Positions 33,781 through 41,886 of a stretch of DNA of 63,417 nt are shown here, piece by piece. The DNA lies in the NCBI GenBank assembly GCA_947575235.1, contig CANPMT010000009.1, positions 1 to 63,417 on the forward strand, in the 5' to 3' direction. How positions within the stretch are numbered: the first letter of the stretch is position 1; each line of letters starts with the position of its first letter. This stretch comes from an uncultured Porphyromonadaceae bacterium. GTDB lineage: Bacteria; Bacteroidota; Bacteroidia; Bacteroidales; Muribaculaceae. The notes under the pieces are model-generated. The model was not told the DNA's origin, did no database searches, and worked only from the letters and a program-made list of their open reading frames with translations. The position numbers were made by a program, and so were the translations under genes.

Positions 33781-33876
33781 GTCATTCAGAGCTTCACTGA
33801 GTCATTCAGAGCTTTACTGAGTCATTCAGAGCTTTACTGAGTAATTCAGCTCTCAGCTGAGTCTCTCAGAGCTTCG
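33777..33876. repeat. 20-bp tandem repeat, five units
   Basis: Units of consensus CTGAGTCATTCAGAGCTTTA start at 33777, 33797, 33817, 33837 and 33857, the fourth being the most diverged, and a partial sixth follows. Each unit has the small dyad CTGA-TCAG. The first unit contains the stop codon of the 41-aa ORF. There are no spacers, so it is not CRISPR. Confidence 0.9.
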
Positions 33877-33902
33877 CTGAGCTCCGGTAAGTTTACACAA
33901 GT

Positions 33903-33949
33903 AAAAGCGACTTAACCATCTGATAATTCAGGGTTAAGTCGCTTTTGTA
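33903..33949 (+). terminator. Strong terminator between two repeat arrays
   Basis: AAAAGCGACTTAACC and GGTTAAGTCGCTTTT form a 15-bp perfect stem with a 14-base loop. The A and T ends allow function on both strands. It closes the unit of the 41-aa ORF. Confidence 0.85.
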
Positions 33950-34052
33950 TGTCCAGTTGCCGGAGTATGTCCGGCGGCCGTAGTATGTCCAGTGGCCAGA
34001 GTATGTTCAGCGGTCGGAGGAGTCAGCGCCCGGAGTATGGTCAGCGGCGCGA
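33947..34052. repeat. 18-bp tandem repeat, about six units
   Basis: Degenerate units resembling GTATGTCCAGTGGCCGGA start at 33947, 33965, 33983, 34001, 34019 (two bases shorter) and 34035. The last unit merges into the duplicated end of the phosphopantetheinyl transferase gene, including its stop codon. Confidence 0.8.
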
Positions 34053-34124
34053 GAATTTGGGGCATTTGGGGGAGTAGGCTATGGTGACACAGTAGCCGTC
34101 GCTGTCGTAGCTGTAAAGCTCCAT
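34041..34124 (-). pseudogene. Duplicated 3' end of a phosphopantetheinyl transferase gene
   Basis: These 84 bases match 36057-36140 with four mismatches by eye. They encode the last 27 residues (ELYSYDSDGYCVTIAYSPKC and the SRR end) plus the stop, but no enzyme body precedes them. An open frame of 112 codons that ends with this piece is unrelated to the transferase elsewhere. This is a remnant or an attachment-like duplicate, not a gene. Confidence 0.85.
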
Positions 34125-34293
34125 CTCGAAGCTTTGCAGCTCGTTTTGTATTGTATCGTTTCGTTTCCTTGTCCAGCATAACTTTACTCTAAAAGAATGG
34201 ATTGTACAGGCCCTAAAAAATTGATATAGACAATGAAATATAACTGGTATTCTTTTCGTTATAAAGATATTATCAAATCTGACTTTTATCGCC

Positions 34294-35072
34294 ATGAAAC
34301 ATATCTTATTTTTTCTTTTCTTATGTGTCTCTTCCATTGCGTACGCAAGTGGAGATATGTCTACGGCCTGGGTTGACAAAGAGATATCGCCAGATCATAT
34401 GAATATCCTACGGGTGCGGTAGTCAATTGTGAATACGAGCCTCACAGATTTGATGAACCTTATTTTATGGATTTCCATATACCTGATTATGACTATACCG
34501 TGTATGTTTCGACTTATGAAAAAACTCCATCGCGTAAATCTTCATTTGGGGAGTATTTTAATGGTGCTACCCAGTTGGATAGGGAATCAGATGTTCCTTG
34601 GAATTACTTTGTCGTGGCAATAAGACTTGCGAGCTATAATGAAGGCCTTGAATATTGCATGTACAATATTGGCAATACCGAGGATTATGATGCTCTGATG
34701 GCTCAGATAGATAATACCGAGCATTTCTATAAATATGACAGATTAAAGAGGGATGGTATCCCATTGGGCTTTTATGAGAACATGGAACGTTATGGAGAGC
34801 CGTTGGAAAGGGAGCGTGTAAGGATATCTGATAAAAGTAAGAAACGTCTTATACAGAACGGCTGGCTGTGTGTCGATACACTGGATCTTAAGCCGGATGA
34901 GATTGTGGAGATAGATACATGGAGTATGGGGGAATCAAAGAAGTTGACCATGCTCTACCGTCTGGAGAATGATTCCATATATACTCCTTTGAAAGGAGCC
35001 GCTTATTCCAACTATATGTATAATGTCGGAAATCTTATACTTAATGGTAATAAAAAGATTTATTATGAATGA
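34294..35072 (+). pseudogene. Frameshifted copy of the island protein (signal peptide out of frame)
   Basis: An ATG at 34294 starts a good signal peptide (MKHILFFLFLCVSSIAYAS), but that frame stops at 34420. The homologous body reads in another frame, open from a TGA ending at 34371, and includes FHIPDYDYTVYVSTYEK and GFYENMERYGEPLER. Its only ATG is at 34467. Against the paralogue next door, about 45 residues between the signal and the body are also absent. A deletion with frame change is the simplest reading. A 201-aa product from 34467 remains possible. The end overlaps the start of the next gene (ATGAATGA). Confidence 0.65.
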
Positions 35073-36024
35073 ATCAATTTTAAGAAAAGGAGGGATAGGA
35101 TGTGTGGCGATATTCGCGCTGTTAGTGCTAATAGCCATTCAGATGTATACAATCTTCTGGATTTTACCGGATGATTATACACGGCCACGTTACTGCCAGA
35201 AAATAGAGGCTCTGGATATGGAAGTTCATGTGGAACCGAAGGATTCGACAGTTCTACTTTCTTTTGTTGGCAAGAAGAATCCAGATAATCCAAATTACGT
35301 AGAGGAGTGGAGATATCCCTATGGGGGATATCCGAATCTATATTTTATAGTTGATAATACAAGAGGTAGCTTTGAAATTAAGCGAATAATCTTGTCGGAG
35401 GAAACCAAATTTGAGTTTCACATACCGGATTACGAATATTGTGTTTATGTAGAGACTTATGAACGAGACAGGAATCCCAAAAGTAGTAGGAAAAATTATA
35501 TATCTGATGTATTCCGTGATTACCCACATTTAAATAGGGAGGAGGAAATTCCTCATCATTTCTACGTTGTATATGTTTCGGTAGGAGAGTATGGCCATGG
35601 AATTAATTATTTTGTTCAGGACATCGGAGATGAAAAGGAATATGAGGCTGTGATGGCTCAGATTGATAATAGCGAGGATTTCTATAATTATGAACGGTTG
35701 AAGAAGAAGGGTGTTTCTTTAGGTTTTTATGAGAACATGGAACGTTATGGGGAGCCGTTGGAAAGGGAGCGTGTCAGGATATCTGATAAAAGTAAGAAAC
35801 GTCTTATACGGAACGGCTGGCTGTGTGTCGATACACTGGATCTTAAACCGGATGAGATTGTGGAGATAGATACCTGGAGCATGGGAGAAAGAAAAAAATT
35901 GACCATGCTCTACCGTCTGGAGAATGATTCCATATATACTCCTTTGAAAGGAGCAGCCTATGCCAACTATATGTATTATTCATTTGACAATGTGAGAGGA
36001 GGTAGAACAATATTTTACGAGTAA
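35065..36024 (+). CDS. Membrane-anchored protein of unknown function (island paralogue)
   Basis: This 319-aa protein starts with a single transmembrane helix (residues about 9-35, GCVAIFALLVLIAIQMYTIF) followed by a soluble, probably periplasmic domain rich in Tyr, Glu and Asp. No family is recognised. The start at 35065 overlaps the previous stop by 8 bases, so translation is likely coupled; an upstream in-frame ATG at 35023 lies inside the other gene. The last 250 bases or so match the preceding paralogue at about 94% by eye. The gene is clearly more AT-rich than its neighbours and sits between duplicated transferase ends, suggesting acquisition. Confidence 0.75.
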   Translation: MNESILRKGGIGCVAIFALLVLIAIQMYTIFWILPDDYTRPRYCQKIEALDMEVHVEPKDSTVLLSFVGKKNPDNPNYVEEWRYPYGGYPNLYFIVDNTRGSFEIKRIILSEETKFEFHIPDYEYCVYVETYERDRNPKSSRKNYISDVFRDYPHLNREEEIPHHFYVVYVSVGEYGHGINYFVQDIGDEKEYEAVMAQIDNSEDFYNYERLKKKGVSLGFYENMERYGEPLERERVRISDKSKKRLIRNGWLCVDTLDLKPDEIVEIDTWSMGERKKLTMLYRLENDSIYTPLKGAAYANYMYYSFDNVRGGRTIFYE

Positions 36025-36056
36025 GACTTGCATCACAAGCTGAGACTTACAAGTAA

Positions 36057-36731
36057 TCAGCGGCGCGAGAATTTGGCGCACTTGGGGGAGTAGGCTATAG
36101 TGACACAGTAGCCGTCGCTGTCGTAGCTGTATAGCTCCATATCCACACTTTGGGCTTTCTCCTCAATCATGAGGTTAAGGGTGGCTTTCCCTATTACAGG
36201 CGCCGGGGTGCCGGGGAGATTCATCTTCCTGTCGATGGCCGGAAGTGAGTGAAGCACTATCCCTTCACGAAGGTCGAGCCCCGGGGTCATGGCTGCCTTA
36301 TAGAGCGCCTCCTTGGCTGTCCAGGCCACGATGTTGGCTTCCAGGTCATCGGCCGGCACAAGAGCTTTCTCTGAGTCTGAAAGGAAACGGTCGCGTATCT
36401 TCAGCACCTGCTCACGGTCGAGCTTCTCGGCATCGATACCCATGGCAGTGCGCAGGGCGAAATGCGAGAGCTCCGCCTCCGGTGTCTTGGGTAAGGTGGC
36501 CACAGCCAACAGATGGCCCGTGTGGGTGATTGATATGCGCGACGTTGAGCCGTAAAGGAAAGGTGCGCCATTAGCGAAATGCCCCAACTCCCGGTATGAG
36601 TCATTCCCATTCTCGCTATATATCTGCTTGGCCATCTCGATCCAGAGCTGACCCGATTTTGATTCCATGCCGGAGACTTCCTCCACATTAATACCCACCG
36701 GGGTGGGATGACGCCAGTAAATGAATTCCAT
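36057..36731 (-). CDS. 4'-phosphopantetheinyl transferase superfamily protein
   Basis: This enzyme moves phosphopantetheine from CoA to carrier-protein serines, activating acyl or peptidyl carrier proteins; 224 aa. The magnesium-binding Asp is in MGIDAEKLDR and the second metal and catalytic segment in WTAKEALYKAA. SITHTGHLLAVA in the N-terminal half is the paired pseudo-repeat. It follows gldE by one base, a common Bacteroidetes pairing, and is probably co-transcribed. Its last 84 bases are duplicated 2,016 bases downstream at 34041-34124, with the AT-rich island in between. Confidence 0.93.
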   Translation of the reverse strand: MEFIYWRHPTPVGINVEEVSGMESKSGQLWIEMAKQIYSENGNDSYRELGHFANGAPFLYGSTSRISITHTGHLLAVATLPKTPEAELSHFALRTAMGIDAEKLDREQVLKIRDRFLSDSEKALVPADDLEANIVAWTAKEALYKAAMTPGLDLREGIVLHSLPAIDRKMNLPGTPAPVIGKATLNLMIEEKAQSVDMELYSYDSDGYCVTIAYSPKCAKFSRR

Positions 36732-36732
36732 G

Positions 36733-38100
36733 TCAGACGTTGTTATCAGGATTATCAGATTTCTTTAAGGTAACTTTAATCTTTGTGATGCGGTGGCGTT
36801 CAGTCTGTACCACCTGGAAAGTGCAGGGGCCCCGCTGCAGGGTCTCCTTCAGTGTGGGGAAATCACCTTTGATTTCCAGAAGAAGTCCGGCGAGAGTTTC
36901 CGCCTCACCGGTGTCGCCGAGTTCCTCCTCCTCGATTCCGGTGATATGGCAGAAGTCGCCGAGGGGGGTCTTCCCTTCGAAAATCCAGGTGTCGGGCCCG
37001 ACCTTGCGGTAAGACTTCGACGATTCGTCATATTCATCGTCAATCTCGCCTACAATCTCCTCGATGATATCCTCAAGGGTCACCATTCCCTGGGTGCCTC
37101 CATACTCATCCACCACAATTGCGATGTGAATCTTCTTCTTACGGAAATCCTCAAGAAGGTCATCGATCATGCGCGATTCCGGCACGAAATATGGTTCGCG
37201 GAGGAGGGTCTGCCAGCGGAAGGAATCCCCCTGTTTGCCGATGTAGGGTAGGAGGTCTTTCGAGTAAAGGATGCCACGAATGGTGTCTTGCGACGTGTCA
37301 TAGACCGGAATACGGGAGTAGCCCGATTTCAGGATCACATCCATAGCCTCGCTCCAGGTGTCGTGATATTCTATTGCGGTTATATCCACGCGCGAGATCA
37401 TGATATCGCTCACCTCCTTCTCGCCGAAGGTAAGTATACCTTCAAGCATCTCCTTATCCTGCCCCTCCTTGATGTCAGAGATCTGGAGAGCCTTCTCCAG
37501 CTGGTCGGTTGAGAGGTTCTCCTCCTTCTTGGTGACAATCTTGTTGACAAGGCGTGTCGACCTTACCATGAGTCTGGCCATGGGTCCGGTGAGGCGATAT
37601 AGGAGCATGAGGGGTGAGGATGCCATCTTCACCCATTTCATGGTGCGGTTTCGCGCCACGAGCTTCGGGAATATCTCGCCGAAGAGGAGCAGGAGGAAAG
37701 TCAGCAGAACGGTCTGGATAAGGAAATCCATCACCGGACTGTTCATGCGCATCACCTGATTGAGCGCGAAAGAGAGCAACACCACCATTGTGATGTTGAC
37801 CAGATTGTTAGAAATCAGAATTGTGGCAAGTAGCCGCTCGCTGTCGCCAAGCATAGAGCAGGCTTTACGGCTCTGTGAGTCATCGTCCTCGCTGAGTTCC
37901 TCGATGTCGGAACGGGAGAGTCCGAAATAAGCTATCTCGCTGCCGGAGACAAAGGCCGACACAAGAAGGCAACAAGCCGCAATAATGACAATGAAGCTCC
38001 ATGACGTCCAGTTCTCGGGGGCACAGAACTCAATGGCCTGGGAAAGTAATATCAACAGCGTAAATGCGGGTGAGGGAGATGGTAAAGGGTCTGTATCCAA
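36733..38100 (-). CDS. gldE: GldE-like CNNM/CBS/CorC-domain membrane protein
   Basis: This 455-aa inner-membrane protein comprises a CNNM (DUF21) domain with three or four helices (about 30-210, with SGSEIAYFGLSRSDIEEL), a CBS pair (about 230-350, EVSDIMISRVDITAIE and SRIPVYD) and a C-terminal transporter-associated domain (about 365-440). Family members are implicated in magnesium or other cation export; in gliding Bacteroidetes GldE assists the GldJ-type lipoproteins. No gliding locus is visible here, so the name marks orthology only. It has its own promoter at 38127. Confidence 0.9.
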   Translation of the reverse strand: MDTDPLPSPSPAFTLLILLSQAIEFCAPENWTSWSFIVIIAACCLLVSAFVSGSEIAYFGLSRSDIEELSEDDDSQSRKACSMLGDSERLLATILISNNLVNITMVVLLSFALNQVMRMNSPVMDFLIQTVLLTFLLLLFGEIFPKLVARNRTMKWVKMASSPLMLLYRLTGPMARLMVRSTRLVNKIVTKKEENLSTDQLEKALQISDIKEGQDKEMLEGILTFGEKEVSDIMISRVDITAIEYHDTWSEAMDVILKSGYSRIPVYDTSQDTIRGILYSKDLLPYIGKQGDSFRWQTLLREPYFVPESRMIDDLLEDFRKKKIHIAIVVDEYGGTQGMVTLEDIIEEIVGEIDDEYDESSKSYRKVGPDTWIFEGKTPLGDFCHITGIEEEELGDTGEAETLAGLLLEIKGDFPTLKETLQRGPCTFQVVQTERHRITKIKVTLKKSDNPDNNV

Positions 38101-38126
38101 AATAAAAATGTGTTGGTTTACTGGTG

Positions 38127-38157
38127 CAAAGTTAACGATTTAACGTGAAATAACCAA
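38127..38157 (-). promoter_or_regulatory. Promoter of gldE
   Basis: TAACTTTG (38127-38134) and TTG (38155-38157) on the minus strand are 20 bases apart. Confidence 0.65.
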
Positions 38158-38158
38158 A

Positions 38159-41100
38159 TCAAAGGGTCACTATGCGGTTTTCGCGCACATACCATATATG
38201 CCCCTCGATATGTTTTATGCCTGTTATCTCACGCAAGGCAAGGCGGTAGGCGTTGACCTGGTCTTTATGGGAGTCATTGTTGGGAATGGCTCCGAATTTA
38301 TAGTCGATGATTATGGCCCGGCTCCTGTCGGGGGCGATCAGGATGCGGTCAGGGCGCTTGTTCTTCTGATGGCCGGAGAGTATATCGCGCTCATTATAGA
38401 CCTTCCAGCCCGGTGTGAACCAACCGCTCACCTCCGGGCGGTCAAGAGCCTCGGCGAGCAATCCTTCCCACTCCATGGCCTGGGCAGAGGAGATCGTTCC
38501 CCTCATGCGCGACTGCAGGATGGCTTTCGGGAGGTCATCGCGTGTCACAATCAGCGACATAATGCCATGCAGCAGGTTCCCCTCCGAGCGAGGGTCGGGG
38601 TCGGTGGCATCAGGAAGGAGTGTGGCCGTAGTGTCATCCTCACTCTCCACATATTGCAGGATAGCCGGACTGCTGTCGACACCATACTCCTCGATGACGC
38701 GCTGCACCGAGCCGTTCTCCTTCTCCTTTTTCTCAGGTTTTATCACCGGGGGTGTGCCGAAAGTCATCACATCGCCCGTTTCATTCCATTTCACAAACCC
38801 CTCCTCAGGCATGAAACTGCGGGCCGCGGGGTCGGAAACCTCACCGAGCCGGATATCGGCATCAGTGCATATGGAGCGCAGGAACTTACCGATGCTCTGC
38901 GAGCGCGATGATTCCTTTGTGAAGATATAGAGCTCATTAACAGCACGTGTGAAAGCAACGTAATAACTGTTGAGCTTATCCATCATATAGAGGTCGAAAT
39001 ATCTCTCATACTCATCCTTATGCTCGGTGTCGCAGAGGTCAGGAAGGGTCTCTACCGGAATGAAGGGGGGTAGGCCACCATCCTGGAGACATGATGCGGG
39101 ACGCACCCACCGCCATTCGGAGGTCTGGGGACCGGGCACGAGGGAATTGGTGGCGAAGGGGAGTACGACACACTTGAACTCCAGACCTTTCGATTTGTGC
39201 ACCGTCATAATCTGCACGGCATCCGTACCCTCCGGGGAGGAGATGGAGCGGGTGCACCCTTTGGTGTCCCACCAGTCGAGGAAAGATGTTATGTCAGAGG
39301 CATGCGAGTCGCAATACTCCAGCACCATATCCTGGAGTCCGGCTATGAACACAGCCTGGGTGCGCCGCATATCCTCGGGGACGAAATTCTCAGTGATGGC
39401 CTCCACGAGAGCCGGGAGAGCCACAGTCTGCATATGGCTCAGCATCTCGTTTATGCCATCTACGGGGTTCTCCTCGCGCAAGAATCCGCGAAGCTGCTCG
39501 GCCGCCGAGAGCTCAGGATGGCGCATGGCATAGAAATTGAAGCGGAGGTCAGAGCCTGTGGCCATCTTGCGGAGCACACTCACTATGATACCCACCGCCT
39601 CGGAAGATGACACGAGGAGCGACTCCTCGCTGATGAACTCTATGCGCCGGGCACCCTGTGGGAGCGATGTGTTGTAAGCCACGAGAGCTGCTATGACATC
39701 CTTGGCCAGCTGATTCGTGTTGACAAGGAAAGCAATGTCGCGCTGGTTGTAGCCGCGCTGCAGCAGGCTCTCCACGAGCGGTCCCATCCGGCTCAGTGCA
39801 ATCTCCTGAAGGTCAGCTTTCTCCTCCTGAGGAGCGGTTTCCCCTTCGGCGGGGGTGTCAGAGAGGAAATTCACCTCAACATATCCCTCATGCTCACGCT
39901 TGTTGGGATATTGAGCCACATTGCCGTAGAGGTCGGGGAGATTTACAATCCCCTTCGACATTGTGGAGAGGTCGGTCATCAGCGTATGGAAGAAGAAATT
40001 GTTGAACTCCACGATGTTGCGGCAGGAGCGCCAGTTGGTGTTGTCATCCTTGCTCATCCCCGCGTCAAAACGGATGGGGAATTCCGAGGGGACCTGTGTG
40101 GTGATAAGAGAGGGGTCGGCGTTGCGGAAACGGTAGATACTCTGTTTGGCATCGCCGATGATAAGGTTATCCTCGCCTCGGCCATCGCTCTCGCGCAGAA
40201 GAGGGAGGAGATTGTCCCACTGCAGACGCGAGGTGTCCTGAAACTCATCAATCAGATAATGGTTGATGCTCGAGCCGAGCCGCTCATAAATGAACGGGGC
40301 GTCGTCATCGCCTATGATGCGCCGCAGCATGGAGTTGGTCTCGCCCAGCTGGATAGTGTTGTTGGCTTCAAGAAACTCGTGCATCCTGCGCCTTGTCTCA
40401 CCTATGAGGCCGAGATAAGGCAACAGACGGGAATATACCTTCCAGTGCATCCAGCGGGAGGAGGCGCGCTGTTCCAGCCAGGATGCGTAATTCTCATACA
40501 TCCTCATGGCTATGGCATGCATGGCGGCGGCATCAGGCACCGCGGCCTCATTCTTGAAGATGGTCTTGCCGGGTTTGAGTTTCAGCAGGGCGAATGTATT
40601 CTTTGATGAAGACTGATTGTAGATAAGGCGAGGGAGTTTGTCGAGGTGGGAGGCGAAATAACGCACACAGTCAGCCGCCGGGTCAACGTTGTTATCACGC
40701 AGCATCCGGCGCAGGGTGCGGGCATCCTTCTGAGCCTCGGCCAGAGACTCCTTCAGCGGGGTCTCAATTGAATCGCGCAGGCGGGTATAGGCCGAAGCGA
40801 GCGGGTCAGTCTCGTCAGAGTCAGAGAAATAAGCGTCGAGCGAATTGCGTATGCGCTTGAACTCCTCATTGTCGAGACGGTGGATAGAATTTCGCAGCAA
40901 CGTGTAGATGGAGCGGTCGCTGTCGCTCTTCTGGAAGACATTCCAGCGCGTTGAGCCCGAGGCCGCCTCCTGGTCCATCAGGATACCGAGCCAGAATGAG
41001 GCCGTGGAACCGACGGTGGCATTATTGATGTCGTCGAGCGTGGCATCCACAGCAGCAGTGGCTATATATGCGGTGTCGATCTCCACCTGATAAGTGTCAT

Positions 41101-41542
41101 TGAGGTTAGACTCATACGCGAACGTCCTGAGGATAGTCTGGAAGAAAGAGTCGATTGTAGACACCTTGAAGTCGGAATACTCATTGAGCAGCACAGCGAG
41201 TGCCTTGGCGGCCGATTCACCGATTTTCTCAACCGGCACACCTAAAGACCCGGCGAACTCAGAGAGATAGTCGATTTTCTTGATCTCGGCCGCTGAGAGC
41301 TTCCCCGAGGCAGCCCGCGAAAGGTCGGCGAGTTTGTCGACTATGCGGAGTTTCATCTCGTTGGTGGCCTTGTTGGTGAAAGTAATGGCCAGGATACGTT
41401 TAAGCCCGTCGGTAATCTCGCGTTCGGTACGCAGACGCCATGACGAGCCGCCGCTCCTTACAGCGATAAGAAACCAGATGAATTTCTTGGCCAGGGTAAA
41501 AGTCTTGCCCGAGCCGGCCGAGGCACGTTGAAGCTGCAGCAT
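38159..41542 (-). CDS. AddA/RecB-like UvrD-family helicase-nuclease
   Basis: This DNA double-strand-break repair protein, 1,127 aa, unwinds and trims ends before recombination. Helicase motifs appear in order: ASAGSGKTFTLAKKF (I), LAITFTNKATNEMK (Ia), LIDEFQDTSRLQWD (II), IIGDAKQSIYRFR (III), TNWRSCRNIVEFN (IV), IMTVHKSKGLEFK (V) and YVAFTRAVNELYIFT (VI). The C-terminal PD-(D/E)XK nuclease shows RPDRILIAP then IIIDYKFG and GHIWYV. It precedes no AddB-like nuclease gene here; in many relatives the partner is adjacent. Its stop region lies just 58 bases from the gldE start. Confidence 0.93.
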   Translation of the reverse strand: MLQLQRASAGSGKTFTLAKKFIWFLIAVRSGGSSWRLRTEREITDGLKRILAITFTNKATNEMKLRIVDKLADLSRAASGKLSAAEIKKIDYLSEFAGSLGVPVEKIGESAAKALAVLLNEYSDFKVSTIDSFFQTILRTFAYESNLNDTYQVEIDTAYIATAAVDATLDDINNATVGSTASFWLGILMDQEAASGSTRWNVFQKSDSDRSIYTLLRNSIHRLDNEEFKRIRNSLDAYFSDSDETDPLASAYTRLRDSIETPLKESLAEAQKDARTLRRMLRDNNVDPAADCVRYFASHLDKLPRLIYNQSSSKNTFALLKLKPGKTIFKNEAAVPDAAAMHAIAMRMYENYASWLEQRASSRWMHWKVYSRLLPYLGLIGETRRRMHEFLEANNTIQLGETNSMLRRIIGDDDAPFIYERLGSSINHYLIDEFQDTSRLQWDNLLPLLRESDGRGEDNLIIGDAKQSIYRFRNADPSLITTQVPSEFPIRFDAGMSKDDNTNWRSCRNIVEFNNFFFHTLMTDLSTMSKGIVNLPDLYGNVAQYPNKREHEGYVEVNFLSDTPAEGETAPQEEKADLQEIALSRMGPLVESLLQRGYNQRDIAFLVNTNQLAKDVIAALVAYNTSLPQGARRIEFISEESLLVSSSEAVGIIVSVLRKMATGSDLRFNFYAMRHPELSAAEQLRGFLREENPVDGINEMLSHMQTVALPALVEAITENFVPEDMRRTQAVFIAGLQDMVLEYCDSHASDITSFLDWWDTKGCTRSISSPEGTDAVQIMTVHKSKGLEFKCVVLPFATNSLVPGPQTSEWRWVRPASCLQDGGLPPFIPVETLPDLCDTEHKDEYERYFDLYMMDKLNSYYVAFTRAVNELYIFTKESSRSQSIGKFLRSICTDADIRLGEVSDPAARSFMPEEGFVKWNETGDVMTFGTPPVIKPEKKEKENGSVQRVIEEYGVDSSPAILQYVESEDDTTATLLPDATDPDPRSEGNLLHGIMSLIVTRDDLPKAILQSRMRGTISSAQAMEWEGLLAEALDRPEVSGWFTPGWKVYNERDILSGHQKNKRPDRILIAPDRSRAIIIDYKFGAIPNNDSHKDQVNAYRLALREITGIKHIEGHIWYVRENRIVTL

Positions 41543-41548
41543 GGTGAG

Positions 41549-41884
41549 TTATCCTTTTACTTTGTAACCGGCCTCTTTGAGGAGAGCCATCACATCATTC
41601 TTGCGGTCGCCCTGAATCAGAATCTCCCCACCCCGGGCTGATCCTCCGGTGCCGAGGCGGTTCTTGAGAGTGCGTGCCAGCTCCTCGAGCTCCTCGTCGG
41701 TTCCGGCGAAGCCCTCGATTATAGTGGCTGTCTTCCCCTTGCGACCTTTGCGGTCGGTCACTACGTGCAGCGGTGAGCGGCGTGCGTCGCTTTTCACCGG
41801 CTCCGGGGAGGGGTCGGGGGTATTGTCAACAGGAATCTCGCCGGACTCCTTGAGTGCGCTGAGCGCGTCTTTCCAGTCGGTCAT
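41549..41884 (-). CDS. SUI1/YciH-family translation factor
   Basis: This 110-aa protein has the SUI1 fold at residues about 45-110: TATIIEGFAGTDEELEELAR, then LGTGGSARGGEILIQGD and KNDVMALLKEAGYKVKG. The Gly-rich loop matches eIF1/YciH proteins that monitor initiation. The start at 41884 (MTDWKDALSAL) is chosen because longer reading overlaps the porin gene. It ends 6 bases before the helicase start, suggesting co-transcription. Confidence 0.93.
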   Translation of the reverse strand: MTDWKDALSALKESGEIPVDNTPDPSPEPVKSDARRSPLHVVTDRKGRKGKTATIIEGFAGTDEELEELARTLKNRLGTGGSARGGEILIQGDRKNDVMALLKEAGYKVKG

Positions 41885-41886
41885 AA

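Noticed and set aside
33777..34052. Repeats as a CRISPR array
   Set aside because: Units are directly adjacent without spacers and no cas genes are near.
33934..34179. 81-codon minus-strand frame with a GHT-repeat end
   Set aside because: The protein repeat is a by-product of the 18-bp DNA repeat, and the body overlaps the transferase remnant in another frame.
34041..34379. 112-codon minus-strand frame ending in the transferase tail
   Set aside because: Only the last 27 residues resemble the transferase. The rest is antisense to the signal peptide of the island gene.
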